Positions 52,131 to 60,757 are shown, counted from the stretch's first letter. The stretch: 64,000 nucleotides of DNA from Acidobacteriaceae bacterium (GCA_003134815.1 PLCO01000012.1:1-64000); one strand, 5' to 3'. A program made the numbers and translations. Notes: a model not told the origin generated them from the letters alone.

Positions 52131-53384
52131 TTAACCGGTGACGAAAAACTTGCGTCCCCTGTGCACCCCAATCAAAATCTGAAACAAGCGGTGCGCAATC
52201 ACTTCATGGAGCGTTAGCAGCTCTCTATTTGCCTCGAATATCTCCTGCGCGTTATGAGTTGCACCTGTTTGCGGCGCTGACTTCAGGGCCTCAGTCGCTT
52301 CATGGATGACTGGGTCGGCAAGCGCCTCACCGGCCATTTCCCAAAGTGTGATGAATCGGTCTATGGCAGTTGGGAAGCTCACTTTAAAGACACCCCAGTT
52401 GCTCGTTGTACGTGGCGGCTTAAAGTCATAATTAAACGGTCCGTTAAAGCCGTAAGCGCGCAGGAGAATCAACACGTTCAGCCAGTCGAGCGGATTGACC
52501 AGGCCCACGGGAAGATCCACATCATGCTTCAGCCGGTAGCCGTCATTGACATCGAAGTGCCAGAGCTTCCCAGCTACAAGCGCCCGGGCCAGCGACGCGC
52601 GCGGCGCACCACCCCACATCAGCTCATGAAGGTATTCCGGATTGACACCAACCATTTCCGGGTGGGCCAAAAGCCCAGATTGGATGAATCCAAGCATGGC
52701 GTCTGTCGTCGGAAGGATAATTTCCGCTTGAGGCTCAAAGGGCTTGGCCTCTAGGCAGTGCTTCAGCGTAGGCCCGGCCCCACCCTTCGCCAGGCGGATG
52801 TCCTCATCACACGCAGAATTGAGGATCTCGGCAAACCACTTGAGGGTTTGCGGCTCATCGATCACACCCTGCATCAGGTAGCCCAGGGTTCCCGGCCAAT
52901 AAACAGCGAACCGGGCTCCGAGTTCGTGGCCTATGCGGACTACGTTCTTCACGCGTTCCGCGGCATACGTCCGCACTTCGGGAGATTCAGCCGCCGGGCT
53001 CGCACTCCAGACTGCATGAAAGAATGTTTCGCAAGTCACCATCGAACAACGCAGCTCATTCTCAGCAAGAGACTTCTTCAGCCCCACGAGAATCTCCGCC
53101 TGGCGGTCGGTCATCAGATCTTCCGTCGGAATTATGTCTGTATCGTGGGTTGACCAATATCCGATGCCAATTTCAGCAAAGTGATGCATCACCTCGGCAG
53201 GAGGCACCGATTCGCGAGTTGGAGCATGGAAGAGGGCTTGTCCTTGGTACGTTGCCGTCCATTGCGGTCCGGTGATGTAGTACTTCCTACGAGTCTCGGG
53301 CGGGTAGCTGCCGCCGCAGGCCTCTAATAATCGTTCGATGAGAGACCGCTGGCTATTGTGGAGGTCGATTGTCGCCTTGGTCAT
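52131..53384 (-). CDS. xylose isomerase-like TIM-barrel protein
   Basis: A 417-residue protein of the xylose isomerase-like (AP endonuclease 2) fold. Motifs: GYWSTHDTDIIPT near residue 78, VYWPGTLGYLMQG, KPFEPQAEIILPTTDAMLGFI (metal-binding Glu region), VGVNPEYLHELMWGG, and GKLWHFDVNDGYRLKHDVDLPVG (HxDxND-type metal ligands). The ATG follows GGGGG by 7 bases. It probably isomerises a free sugar using divalent metal; the sugar is unknown. The genes around it are unrelated in function, and its expression signals are not evident. Confidence 0.75.
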   Translation of the reverse strand: MTKATIDLHNSQRSLIERLLEACGGSYPPETRRKYYITGPQWTATYQGQALFHAPTRESVPPAEVMHHFAEIGIGYWSTHDTDIIPTEDLMTDRQAEILVGLKKSLAENELRCSMVTCETFFHAVWSASPAAESPEVRTYAAERVKNVVRIGHELGARFAVYWPGTLGYLMQGVIDEPQTLKWFAEILNSACDEDIRLAKGGAGPTLKHCLEAKPFEPQAEIILPTTDAMLGFIQSGLLAHPEMVGVNPEYLHELMWGGAPRASLARALVAGKLWHFDVNDGYRLKHDVDLPVGLVNPLDWLNVLILLRAYGFNGPFNYDFKPPRTTSNWGVFKVSFPTAIDRFITLWEMAGEALADPVIHEATEALKSAPQTGATHNAQEIFEANRELLTLHEVIAHRLFQILIGVHRGRKFFVTG

Positions 53385-53634
53385 CAGGAATCCCCCTTTT
53401 CGACGCTAGATCCTTTCACTTGTATTGCCTGCGAGTCAAATTGCGAGACCAGAACAACGTTTTGCCAAAGGAAAAGGCTGACGATTCTCCGTCTTCATGA
53501 ACTCGTATTCGGCATTGAAGACCAATCTCGACAAACATTTCCACGAGGGTTAGATGACCGAGTGCAGCGGTCCGTATGGCCAGATATAAATCGCAACTTT
53601 TCGGCCAGGGTCACTTGTTGCAATGGAAAACGCC

Positions 53635-54024
53635 TTAAGGCCACGCAATTGTGAGTAAGAAAACGCTGTCCGCCAAAGCCTCAACTTCGTGCACAATGCA
53701 ACGATCGAGCGCTAACAGATGGCCAGCAGGAACCTCGACAACCTGGTCTGGCAACTTGAGCCGCAAGTGCCCAGCGATTGTGTGGATTGAGATCCTTCCC
53801 TCCGCTCGATGCTCTTTTATCTCTGCGGCCTTTTTCATGGCAACGAGAATGATACGAAAATCCGGCTGCTTCACAAGTGTTCTCGAACTCCGCCCGGTAC
53901 CTCGCTGCCAGGAATCTTCTCGGTGCAGGCGTTCAATCTCTGCGGCAAGATCAAATTGCAGCAGGGGTTGAGCCAACTCGGGGAGTCTGGTTAAGCTGCT
54001 GTCTTCATCTTCATGTCGATGCAT
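53635..54024 (-). CDS. small cupin-domain protein
   Basis: A 129-residue single cupin. The ATG at 54024 follows AAGGAG by 6 bases. The barrel core is visible as IILVAMKKAAEIKEHRAEGRISIHTIAGHLRLKLPDQ, then VEVPAGHLLALDRCIVHEVEALADSVFLLTIAW. The first metal-motif position has EHRAEGRISIH. The N-terminus is charged (HRHEDEDSS). Cupins of this size often bind a metal and a small ligand or act as regulators. Its place next to ldh in a redox-stress island is suggestive, but it has no matching palindrome. Confidence 0.75.
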   Translation of the reverse strand: MHRHEDEDSSLTRLPELAQPLLQFDLAAEIERLHREDSWQRGTGRSSRTLVKQPDFRIILVAMKKAAEIKEHRAEGRISIHTIAGHLRLKLPDQVVEVPAGHLLALDRCIVHEVEALADSVFLLTIAWP

Positions 54025-54174
54025 TTCGATCTCCTTATACGTTCAACGGTTTCTGAATTTCCGCGCCAACGGTGACATTAGAACCGGTATCGGACAAAGC
54101 GGAATCCTCGGTTTTGAACAAGCAATGCTGTCGAATGGCAATCTCTGAATTGACATAGCCGTCATGGAATCGCG

Positions 54175-55125
54175 TTAGAAGCCCAGAGCTCGCACCACCC
54201 GCTGGATGGCCTCAGCACTGGACCGCAGACCTGCCTCCTCCTCCGGATTGATCGACACTGGCAGCAATCCTTCCACGCCTCTGCGGCCCACAATGGACGG
54301 CATGGAAAGGCAGACGTCGCTGATGCCGCGATAGTCCGTGAGCAGCGAACTGACCGGCAACACGCGACCCTCATTCCACAGGATGGCTTCCAGAATCGCA
54401 GCCACGGCCAGGCCGATTGCGTAGTTTGTAGCGCCCTTGCCCTGGATGATCCTCTCGGCTGAGGTGCGCACGCTTTCGAAGATCTCCTTCTCTTCCTGTG
54501 CGCTCAGTGCCGGGCGGCCCGGCATGCGCCAGCCTTGCACGGGCACATTGCCGATGCTGGCGCTTGACCAGAGCGGAATCTCGCTGTCGCCATGTTCGCC
54601 GGCAATGTAGGCATGCACGTTTTGCACGGCCACCGCGCAGCGTTGCGCGATCAGAAAGCGGAAGCGCGAGCTATCCAGCACGGTGCCGCTGCCCAGAACC
54701 TGGCGGCTCTCGAGGCCGCTCAACTTCAGCGCCACGTAGGTGAGTACGTCCACCGGATTGGTCACCATCAGTAGCGTTGCCTTTGGCGCGACTCGCCGTA
54801 GATTAGGAATCAGCTCGCGGCAGATCGCCGTGTTCGCCTCCGCCAGATCGATGCGCGTCTGCCCGGGCTTCTGCTTCGCGCCGGCGGTAACCACGATCAC
54901 GTCGGAGTGCTCCAGCACGTTCAGGTCGTCCGAGCCATCCAACTTCGCCATGGGAACGAACATCAGTCCGTGGTTCAGATCCAGCACCTCAGCCTCCACC
55001 TTCGCCCTGACCCGGTCAAAGAGGCTGATATGCTTACCTACTCCGCGAACCATGCAGGCATATGCAATGGTTGCCCCCACACTGCCCGCGCCCACAATTC
55101 CAATCTTTTCTGCCCGATCGCTCAT
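54175..55125 (-). CDS. ldh: L-lactate dehydrogenase
   Basis: A 316-residue NAD-dependent enzyme interconverting pyruvate and lactate. NAD motif IGIVGAGSVGATIAYACMV, substrate loop AGAKQKPGQTR (the Gln marks lactate rather than malate specificity), TNPVDVLTYVALKLSG, SGTVLDSSRFRF and the active-site His in AGEHGDSEIPLW. The ATG at 55125 follows GGGAG by 6 bases. A GTGAC-N4-GTCCC palindrome upstream has TATGAT exactly 32 bp downstream of its centre, so I infer induction by the island's Crp/Fnr regulator. Confidence 0.92.
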   Translation of the reverse strand: MSDRAEKIGIVGAGSVGATIAYACMVRGVGKHISLFDRVRAKVEAEVLDLNHGLMFVPMAKLDGSDDLNVLEHSDVIVVTAGAKQKPGQTRIDLAEANTAICRELIPNLRRVAPKATLLMVTNPVDVLTYVALKLSGLESRQVLGSGTVLDSSRFRFLIAQRCAVAVQNVHAYIAGEHGDSEIPLWSSASIGNVPVQGWRMPGRPALSAQEEKEIFESVRTSAERIIQGKGATNYAIGLAVAAILEAILWNEGRVLPVSSLLTDYRGISDVCLSMPSIVGRRGVEGLLPVSINPEEEAGLRSSAEAIQRVVRALGF

Positions 55126-55169
55126 GGATAACTCCCAAATACTCCCTTGGATTCCGTCTCTCACTTCCG

Positions 55170-55175
55170 ATCATA
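55170..55175 (-). promoter_or_regulatory. -10 element of ldh promoter
   Basis: On the minus strand this reads TATGAT, one base from consensus. It is centred 32 bp from the site F palindrome. The predicted start of transcription near 55163 gives a 38-base leader containing the GGGAG ribosome-binding site. Confidence 0.55.
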
Positions 55176-55197
55176 GGTGGGATGAGAACGCAATGCA

Positions 55198-55211
55198 GGG
55201 ACGTTAGTCAC
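55198..55211 (-). promoter_or_regulatory. GTGAC-N4-GTCRC palindrome, site F
   Basis: Reads GTGACTAACGTCCC toward ldh. Same half-site pair as site C. With TATGAT 32 bp downstream this is the best-formed promoter of the set. Confidence 0.6.
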
Positions 55212-55298
55212 AGGGAAGTTACGCTCGGCTCATTTTAAGGAGAAGCTTGAAGGTCGTGCCGGCGATGAGCGGAAAGGTCACGACTGACAATAGCTATT

Positions 55299-56636
55299 TC
55301 ATGCATGAGCGTGCGCTAATGCGGAGCGGCCTAGCAGAAAAGTGAGCACGATGTTGACGGCGAACACCAGCACGCCGCCCAGCTCCAGCATTCCGGAGAT
55401 GGGAAGCGTCTTCCATGCAAAGGGCAGGATACCTTCGTAGGCAAGCGGTTCAGACAATACACGGAGCGTGCACCCCGCCTGCAGAAACAGGAGACTCACA
55501 AACATCAAGCGCTTACTGAAGATGCCATAAATGCCGGCAAAGTGCGGCAGAATGCGAGGCCCGATGGTAAAGACCATTGTGGCTGCAAAACCAACCGTGA
55601 GCGCGTGCCGCGACGCTCCCCAGATGCCTCCGTGCTGATCGGCAATGGCGGCCCAGATGCCCATTGAGCCGGCAATCACCAGCCATGCGTAGGCAAGCCG
55701 AATGAACTTGGGAAAACTAGGGTGAATTCCCTGCACCTTGGCAGCTCCGTGAGGCCGCTGTGCCAGATGCAGGCTGAGCCCGATTGCGACTGTACTCAAG
55801 GCAAGCAGGATCGTCGCGACTTTGGTCCATCCAGCCACGCCGCAAAGCACACCCGCAAAGTCCAGGATCAGAGCTTCACGGAATAGTCGAGCGTGCGGCT
55901 TTGAGATTGCCAGGAACGTAGGCAGCCATCGCGCAGAGAAGCCCCAGACCACAGGCACGAGGAATCCCCAGGCGAGTAAGACAAGATACTTTTGGTCGAG
56001 CGCGTGGGGAAAGGCGAGAAGCGTTCCACCCATTGCCAGCCGAACGCACTCCACAAAATTGAAGATGACCATGGCGGTCAAGCCCGCGGTTCCGAGCAAA
56101 ACCGAGACCATCCATAGCTCCATCCGCGGCTTCGCCTGCTTGTCCTGCGCAGGCGAGGGCAGCTTGTGATGTGATGCGGCAATGATGAACAGAAGAACTG
56201 CAATCACTTCAAATCCCGCGGAGATTGGGAATAGAACGCGCCAATACCATCCGTAAATGCTTGCTGCCCATCGCATCGCGACGCCTGAGCTCCACAGAAC
56301 GAAGCATGCGAGCGGAATCCTGATCACCGACCGCCCATGCGATGGCTGCGAATAGAATCCGATTCCGAGAATGAAGCTGCCGATCCATCCGTATACCTGC
56401 GCGTGGCCGTGACCCTGGATCCACGCCGCCGGCAGACTGCCCAGTCCGTGATGCGTGCTGATCGCCATCAAATTTGAAAATCCGAGCAGTGTTCCTGGCA
56501 ACGCCATGAAGAATAGGCCGCTTAAGATCCATGCGCGCAGCATGAGGCTTTTCTGTCTCTCACGAGTCACAATCACTTGCATCGAATTCATCGCGTCAGT
56601 AGAAAACGTCGCATCGATGATTGGGAAGATCGCCAT
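55299..56636 (-). CDS. nnrS: NnrS-family haem/copper membrane protein
   Basis: A 445-residue integral membrane protein with about twelve helices. HHGLGSLPAAWIQGHGHAQVYGWIGSFILGIGFYSQP and RHALTVGFAATMVFTIGPRILPHFAG are characteristic NnrS segments carrying the conserved histidines. NnrS proteins protect against NO and iron-nitrosyl stress and belong to NO-regulated operons. The ATG is 2 bp after the RIC stop, with GGGGG 5 bases before it, so it is coupled to that gene and shares its promoter (site B). Confidence 0.88.
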   Translation of the reverse strand: MAIFPIIDATFSTDAMNSMQVIVTRERQKSLMLRAWILSGLFFMALPGTLLGFSNLMAISTHHGLGSLPAAWIQGHGHAQVYGWIGSFILGIGFYSQPSHGRSVIRIPLACFVLWSSGVAMRWAASIYGWYWRVLFPISAGFEVIAVLLFIIAASHHKLPSPAQDKQAKPRMELWMVSVLLGTAGLTAMVIFNFVECVRLAMGGTLLAFPHALDQKYLVLLAWGFLVPVVWGFSARWLPTFLAISKPHARLFREALILDFAGVLCGVAGWTKVATILLALSTVAIGLSLHLAQRPHGAAKVQGIHPSFPKFIRLAYAWLVIAGSMGIWAAIADQHGGIWGASRHALTVGFAATMVFTIGPRILPHFAGIYGIFSKRLMFVSLLFLQAGCTLRVLSEPLAYEGILPFAWKTLPISGMLELGGVLVFAVNIVLTFLLGRSALAHAHA

Positions 56637-56638
56637 TT

Positions 56639-57370
56639 CTACCCCCGAGCGCTCAGTAAGGATTCCATTTCAATCGCGCGCGGGAAAAGAATATCGTTCT
56701 CCAGGTGAACATGCTGCTTGAGATCAAGATCGAATGCGCGAAGCCCGCCATAGAGTGCGATTTGCGTGGCGCACGCCGAGGCAGGAGCCTCAAAATCCTG
56801 CGTGAGACGCCGCAGTTCGGCTACGATCCGGCCTGCCGACTCGTGCTCCTGCACCATTATGAAAATCGGCTGCGCAATCGAGCGGAAACACGCATTCCCC
56901 GAAGAGCTTGCAATCGGCAAATCCTGTTCCATTTGAGTGATGAACGGAAAAAGAACCAGTTCCTCCTTCTGAATGTGAGCGAACAGGTCGGCACGCAAGT
57001 CTTCAGTCAACTCTGCAACCTTCTTCAGTTCAGGAGCGCGGTTGGCGTGCTTGGCGGCGAGTTTGCGGGCCATTTCCGTCAGTCCGGGCAGCTCCTGGCG
57101 CACGTACGAATGATGCACGCGGACAATGTGCTGGATCAGGCGGCTAAGGGTCAGGCTTGCCGGTTCCACAGACGTTGCGCCGGATGCTTTGGCCTCGGCT
57201 GCCGCTAGCTTTTCAAGGACTTGGTCAACTGAAAGCTGTAGCTCAACGCAAGCCTGATTGAGCGATTCATTGGCGTGCGAGCAGATGTCGATGTCGAAGC
57301 GCCGCAGTACGGCCGCTGCTGAAGACTGCGTAGAAATAATCTCTCGGATGGACTGGGTTGAGGTTGGCAT
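56639..57370 (-). CDS. RIC/ScdA-type iron-sulfur cluster repair di-iron protein, atypical N-terminus
   Basis: A 243-residue hemerythrin-like protein. The ATG at 57370 follows GGAG by 7 bases; an ATG two codons earlier is less well placed. The N-terminal ScdA_N domain is present (REIISTQSSAAAVLRRFDIDICSHANESLNQAC) but has ICSH where repair proteins have YCCGG. The hemerythrin domain has the usual ligands: HIVRVHHSYVRQELP, LFAHIQKEELVLFPFI, VQEHESAGRIVAEL and LKQHVHLENDILFPRA. RIC proteins donate iron to clusters damaged by NO or oxidants. Loss of the CC pair may alter that role. It forms an operon with nnrS. Confidence 0.85.
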   Translation of the reverse strand: MPTSTQSIREIISTQSSAAAVLRRFDIDICSHANESLNQACVELQLSVDQVLEKLAAAEAKASGATSVEPASLTLSRLIQHIVRVHHSYVRQELPGLTEMARKLAAKHANRAPELKKVAELTEDLRADLFAHIQKEELVLFPFITQMEQDLPIASSSGNACFRSIAQPIFIMVQEHESAGRIVAELRRLTQDFEAPASACATQIALYGGLRAFDLDLKQHVHLENDILFPRAIEMESLLSARG

Positions 57371-57416
57371 ATGCATTCTCCACGTTCAACGGTAGAGAAT
57401 GGCGAGGACAGGCACA

Positions 57417-57430
57417 GTAACTTATGTCAC
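57417..57430 (-). promoter_or_regulatory. GTGAC-N4-GTCRC palindrome, site B
   Basis: Reads GTGACATAAGTTAC toward the RIC-nnrS operon. TACCGT (57389-57394, minus strand) is centred 32 bp downstream. The predicted leader is about 12 bases and holds the GGAG ribosome-binding site. Confidence 0.5.
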
Positions 57431-57446
57431 TGAGGGGCAAGAAAGT

Positions 57447-58154
57447 CTATGAATTCGGCTCGAGCAGCGCGCTCAGGCCCTTCATGTCCTTGACGACAAT
57501 GTGTCTGGCGCCCACGTCCAACAATCCCTCAGCCTGAAGCCGCATGAGATTACGCGAGATCAGTTCGCGCACCGTTCCAAGCTGATTAGCCAATTCCTGA
57601 TGGGTCGCAGGCAACTGAAACTCAATGCCGCATTCCGTCTTCGTGCCCTCGGTCTGTGCCAGCTTGACCAGCACCGTGATGAGGCGCTGCCGGATCGTTG
57701 TGAATGAAAGCTCCTCGATGATGCCGACCAGGCGGCGCAGTCGAGCCCCGACAACCGAGAGAACCTTGAGTGCGACTTCCGGGTGCTCGATACAAAATGC
57801 ATGGAAGTCCCGCCGGGAAATGAATACGACCTCGACATCTTCAATTGCCACGGCCGAAGCCGGGTAAGGACCACCATCAAAGACGGGAACTTCAGCAACC
57901 GATTCGCCTGGAACGTTCACCGTAAGGACTTGCTCCCGGCCGCTGATCGACGTCTTGAAGATCCGGACTTTTCCCTGTGCGATGATGTGGAGCCCGCTGC
58001 ACGGTTCGCCTTCTGAAAAGAGCAACTCTCCGGTGCTGAATAGCTTACGCACCGTGCGGGAGGCCAGCATCCGCAACTCGGGCTGCGACAGGCCCGATAG
58101 CAGCGCAGCCTTCTCAAGAACGGAGGCGAGATCGGTGCGCGGGGTAGTCACCAC
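57447..58154 (-). CDS. Crp/Fnr-family transcriptional regulator
   Basis: A 235-residue regulator from a GTG at 58154. It has an N-terminal cyclic-nucleotide-binding-like domain (LLFSEGEPCSGLHIIAQGKVRIFK, VNVPGESVAEVPVFDGGPYPASAVA), a dimer helix, and a winged helix with recognition segment LGTVRELISRNLMRLQAEGLL. The four-Cys cluster of FNR is absent, so sensing is by haem, a nucleotide or something else. The recognition residues R-E-x-x-S-R combine Crp-like Arg-Glu with Fnr-like Ser-Arg, compatible with a GTGAC half-site. It is the best candidate to bind the six palindromes here; site C lies 22 bp before its own start. Confidence 0.88.
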   Translation of the reverse strand: MVTTPRTDLASVLEKAALLSGLSQPELRMLASRTVRKLFSTGELLFSEGEPCSGLHIIAQGKVRIFKTSISGREQVLTVNVPGESVAEVPVFDGGPYPASAVAIEDVEVVFISRRDFHAFCIEHPEVALKVLSVVGARLRRLVGIIEELSFTTIRQRLITVLVKLAQTEGTKTECGIEFQLPATHQELANQLGTVRELISRNLMRLQAEGLLDVGARHIVVKDMKGLSALLEPNS

Positions 58155-58169
58155 GGAATTCTAGCAGTT

Positions 58170-58183
58170 GGGACTTTGGTCAC
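58170..58183. promoter_or_regulatory. GTGAC-N4-GTCRC palindrome, site C
   Basis: GGGACTTTGGTCAC, read GTGACCAAAGTCCC on the minus strand, lies between the divergent regulator and radical SAM genes. It is too close to the regulator start for class II activation, so autoregulation by blocking is plausible. Toward the radical SAM gene, CATAAA (58209-58214) is a poor -10 at 35 bp. Confidence 0.5.
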
Positions 58184-58202
58184 TGCATCTGCCAGTTTCC
58201 CG

Positions 58203-59366
58203 ATGTCTCATAAATTGATGAACCCGCAAATCAACACGACCAACTTCAATGAACGGCCATTCATCGCCATTTGGGAAGTGACTCAGGCTTGCGATCTGGC
58301 CTGTGTGCACTGCCGCGCATCCGCTCAACCGGACCGCAGCCCCATGGAGCTCAGCACAGACGAGGGCAAACATCTGATCGACCAGATCGCGGATTTAAAG
58401 GTTCCGGTCTTTGTATTGACGGGTGGCGACCCGATTAAACGGCCTGATCTTTTTGAACTGATCGATCATGCCCGCTTGGCCGGAGTCAGAGTTTCGCTGA
58501 CGCCGAGCGCTACCCCATTGCTGACGAAGGACGTCATTGTCAGGCTGAAGGTGTCCAGCCTTGCCAGGTTAGCCGTGAGCGTGGATGGCGCCAGCGCCGA
58601 AACCCACGATGCATTCCGCGGGATGAGCGGGTCATTTGCGCGAACGCTCGATACAGTGCGCTGGGCGAATGAGGTCGGATTACCGGTGCAGATCAACACC
58701 ACCTTCAGCCGCAGGAATATCAACGAGATTGACAGCATCGTTGCCCTGATGGAAAAGCTGAAGATCACGCTTTGGAGTGTCTTCTTTCTTGTTCCTACTG
58801 GACGTGGAAAGCTGAACGATTTACTGAATGCGGAGGAGTTCGAAGCGGTCTTTGCGAAGGTTTACAGTCTCTCCAAGACCGCTAGCTTTGACATCAAAAC
58901 GACCGAGGCACAGCATTACAGGCGCTTTCTTTTGCAGCAACGGGTCTCTGAACGCAAGTTGGGAATCGACGTCGCCTCGCAGCATGAGAGAGCCGTTGAC
59001 TCGATTGGGCGCGCACCGCGAGGGCTCAACGACGGAAAGGGATTTGTCTTCATCTCGCATAAAGGAGAAGTGTTCCCAAGCGGTTTCCTCCCTCTCTCGG
59101 CCGGCAATATCCGCGAGCAGGAATTGGCCACGATCTATCGCGACTCGTCCGTTTTCCGCGATTTGCGCGACACATCAAGGCTTGAGGGAAAGTGCGGTTC
59201 CTGCGAATTCAAAGAAATCTGCGGAGGATCGCGCGCCCGTGCCTATGCTCTGACCGGAAACCCGCACGCTGAAGAGCCATGCTGCTCTTATGTTCCAAGG
59301 GGCTACGCGCAGCCGGCGGCGCAACTGAAAACGGCAACCATGCTCCATGTTCTTCAGGGCGCGTGA
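58203..59366 (+). CDS. radical SAM/SPASM protein (TIGR04053/BA_1875-like)
   Basis: A protein of about 387 residues. The radical SAM cluster motif is EVTQACDLACVHCRAS; then FVLTGGDPIKRPDLFELI, LARLAVSVDGASAETHDAFRG, LPVQINTTFSRRNI and LWSVFFLVPTGRGKL match the TIGR04053 family. A C-terminal SPASM-like Cys set follows (GKCGSCEFKEICGGSRARAYA and EEPCCSY). Relatives include haem d1/alternative haem and peptide-modifying enzymes; the reaction here is unknown. Start choice is open: ATG 58203 and 58218 both lack a ribosome-binding site, and a leaderless start at 58218 is possible. Confidence 0.85.
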   Translation: MSHKLMNPQINTTNFNERPFIAIWEVTQACDLACVHCRASAQPDRSPMELSTDEGKHLIDQIADLKVPVFVLTGGDPIKRPDLFELIDHARLAGVRVSLTPSATPLLTKDVIVRLKVSSLARLAVSVDGASAETHDAFRGMSGSFARTLDTVRWANEVGLPVQINTTFSRRNINEIDSIVALMEKLKITLWSVFFLVPTGRGKLNDLLNAEEFEAVFAKVYSLSKTASFDIKTTEAQHYRRFLLQQRVSERKLGIDVASQHERAVDSIGRAPRGLNDGKGFVFISHKGEVFPSGFLPLSAGNIREQELATIYRDSSVFRDLRDTSRLEGKCGSCEFKEICGGSRARAYALTGNPHAEEPCCSYVPRGYAQPAAQLKTATMLHVLQGA

Positions 59367-59429
59367 GGGCCGCAATCGTCCCTCAAATGGGCGACAATCA
59401 ACAGGACGGAAGAAATAAAGGGAAACACC

Positions 59430-59582
59430 ATGGCAATTCAGATTGGCGGAAAGCCCGACAGCGGTAGCCATCTGCGGCGTAGATTTCATGCCGACTGGTT
59501 CCGCGAACCCGCCGGCAGTATCCTGGTGTCCACGTTTCGTTCGTTTGGCTCTTTAAATGCCGGGGTGACTGGCCTCTCTTGA
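59430..59582 (+). pseudogene. possible N-terminal remnant of a hemerythrin-domain protein
   Basis: A 50-residue frame with a good AAGGG ribosome-binding site 7 bases before its ATG. It begins MAIQIGGKPDSG, an N-terminus I associate with hemerythrin-domain proteins of this phylum, then diverges into unrelated residues and stops inside the convergent NapH-like gene. No hemerythrin ligands are present. It may be a 5' remnant left by a deletion, or a genuine small protein. Confidence 0.3.
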
Positions 59583-60647
59583 ATGGGAAACCAGATCCAT
59601 ATACACGTCGCGTGGCAGATTCGTCTGCCAATGCCCAGTAGCCTTTGCCACCACCACCAGGCCCAGAAAGATGCAAGCGAGAACCGCTGCAACGGCAATG
59701 GGTGAGAGTGCACGACGGCGCCATCGCTCCGCCGGTGTTGCTGCCTTTCTCGCTACCAACGAGAATTGCAGAGCGTTCTCGGCTGGGCACGCCGCGACGC
59801 ACGCCATGCACGCTGCGCATTCAACGGATCGAATTTGTGCGAGTTGATCAACGGCCAGGCTGGAAGGACAGGCCCGCGCGCATTTGCCGCAATCGATGCA
59901 GGCCTCGACGTCGCGACGGATCTTTACCGGACTGAGAAGCGATGTGATTCCCAGCAGCGCTCCATACGGACAGAGATACCGGCACCAAAAGTTTTGGATC
60001 AGCATGGACAGCAGAACCAGCAAACCGATGACGATTGCTGCTGTTTGCCCGATATCGCGAAAGAAATTCAGCATCTTGACATCGGCGACCAAGCCGTACG
60101 GTGTGGACATGAAATCGTGGATTGCCTCGGCGGACATAGCGCCGATCACGAAGACAAAGAAGCCAAGGAGCAGGTACTTCAGCCCTCGTAATGGGATATC
60201 CAACCATTTTGGTGGATGGAGATTACGGCCGAATACACGCTTTCCAAGTTTCCAGAGATATTCCGACAGCGTTCCGACTGGGCAAAGCCAGGAACAGAAG
60301 GCTTTCTTGAGCAGCAGGCTCATTAGCATGAAGACAATAAACAGGACCATGGCGGCGGGATGGATTGCGGGCACGCGTCCGGTGAAAAAGAAATATTTTG
60401 TATTCATGAAGCCTGCGATGGGCAGCCAGCCCTCGACCCCTGCGGGGCGCGGCACGCTTAGCCCCGTGCCGCCGCGTTCGCAAAAGCGAACCCAGAGAAG
60501 GAATTGGATTCCCAGCCAGCCATTCAACGCCACGAACATCCACTGAACGATTCGCCTGGTCCTTTGAGAATCATCGGAGCTGGACCTGTGGACAAGTTTC
60601 TTTTTCCCTTCCTGCTTGTGGATTGACGTGACGGTTGTTGTGCCCAT
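59553..60647 (-). CDS. NapH/CcoG-like membrane 4Fe-4S ferredoxin
   Basis: A 364-residue protein with about five membrane helices. It has two membrane-side CxxxCP motifs (AFCSWLCPVGTLSEYLW and CRYLCPYGALLG) and two 4Fe-4S motifs (CIDCGKCARACP and CAACMACVAACP), then a final membrane helix. This resembles NapH/NosR-C-terminal/CcoG proteins that pass electrons between quinol and periplasmic or cluster acceptors. A poorly matched AGAAGG lies 10 bases before the ATG. Site D upstream has TAGGCT 32 bp downstream. It may power the neighbouring radical SAM or repair proteins. Confidence 0.85.
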   Translation of the reverse strand: MGTTTVTSIHKQEGKKKLVHRSSSDDSQRTRRIVQWMFVALNGWLGIQFLLWVRFCERGGTGLSVPRPAGVEGWLPIAGFMNTKYFFFTGRVPAIHPAAMVLFIVFMLMSLLLKKAFCSWLCPVGTLSEYLWKLGKRVFGRNLHPPKWLDIPLRGLKYLLLGFFVFVIGAMSAEAIHDFMSTPYGLVADVKMLNFFRDIGQTAAIVIGLLVLLSMLIQNFWCRYLCPYGALLGITSLLSPVKIRRDVEACIDCGKCARACPSSLAVDQLAQIRSVECAACMACVAACPAENALQFSLVARKAATPAERWRRRALSPIAVAAVLACIFLGLVVVAKATGHWQTNLPRDVYMDLVSHSREASHPGI

Positions 60648-60702
60648 GTCGAGTTGACCTTCTGTCTAGGCGCAAGCCTAGGCGAACAGAACGGCGCTTT
60701 CA

Positions 60703-60716
60703 GCGACTTTGGTCAC
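60703..60716 (-). promoter_or_regulatory. GTGAC-N4-GTCRC palindrome, site D
   Basis: Reads GTGACCAAAGTCGC toward the NapH-like gene. TAGGCT (60675-60680, minus strand) is centred 32 bp downstream. It lies 55 bp from site E, which faces the other way, forming a divergent paired control region. Confidence 0.6.
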
Positions 60717-60757
60717 ACCGATACTTCCAACAACTTTAGGGAGAATTGAGTCTCCGA

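Noticed and set aside
54072..54085. Candidate seventh palindrome upstream of the cupin gene (GTGACATTAGAACC)
   Set aside because: The second half-site does not match GTCRC, and no TAnnnT lies at 32-33 bp.
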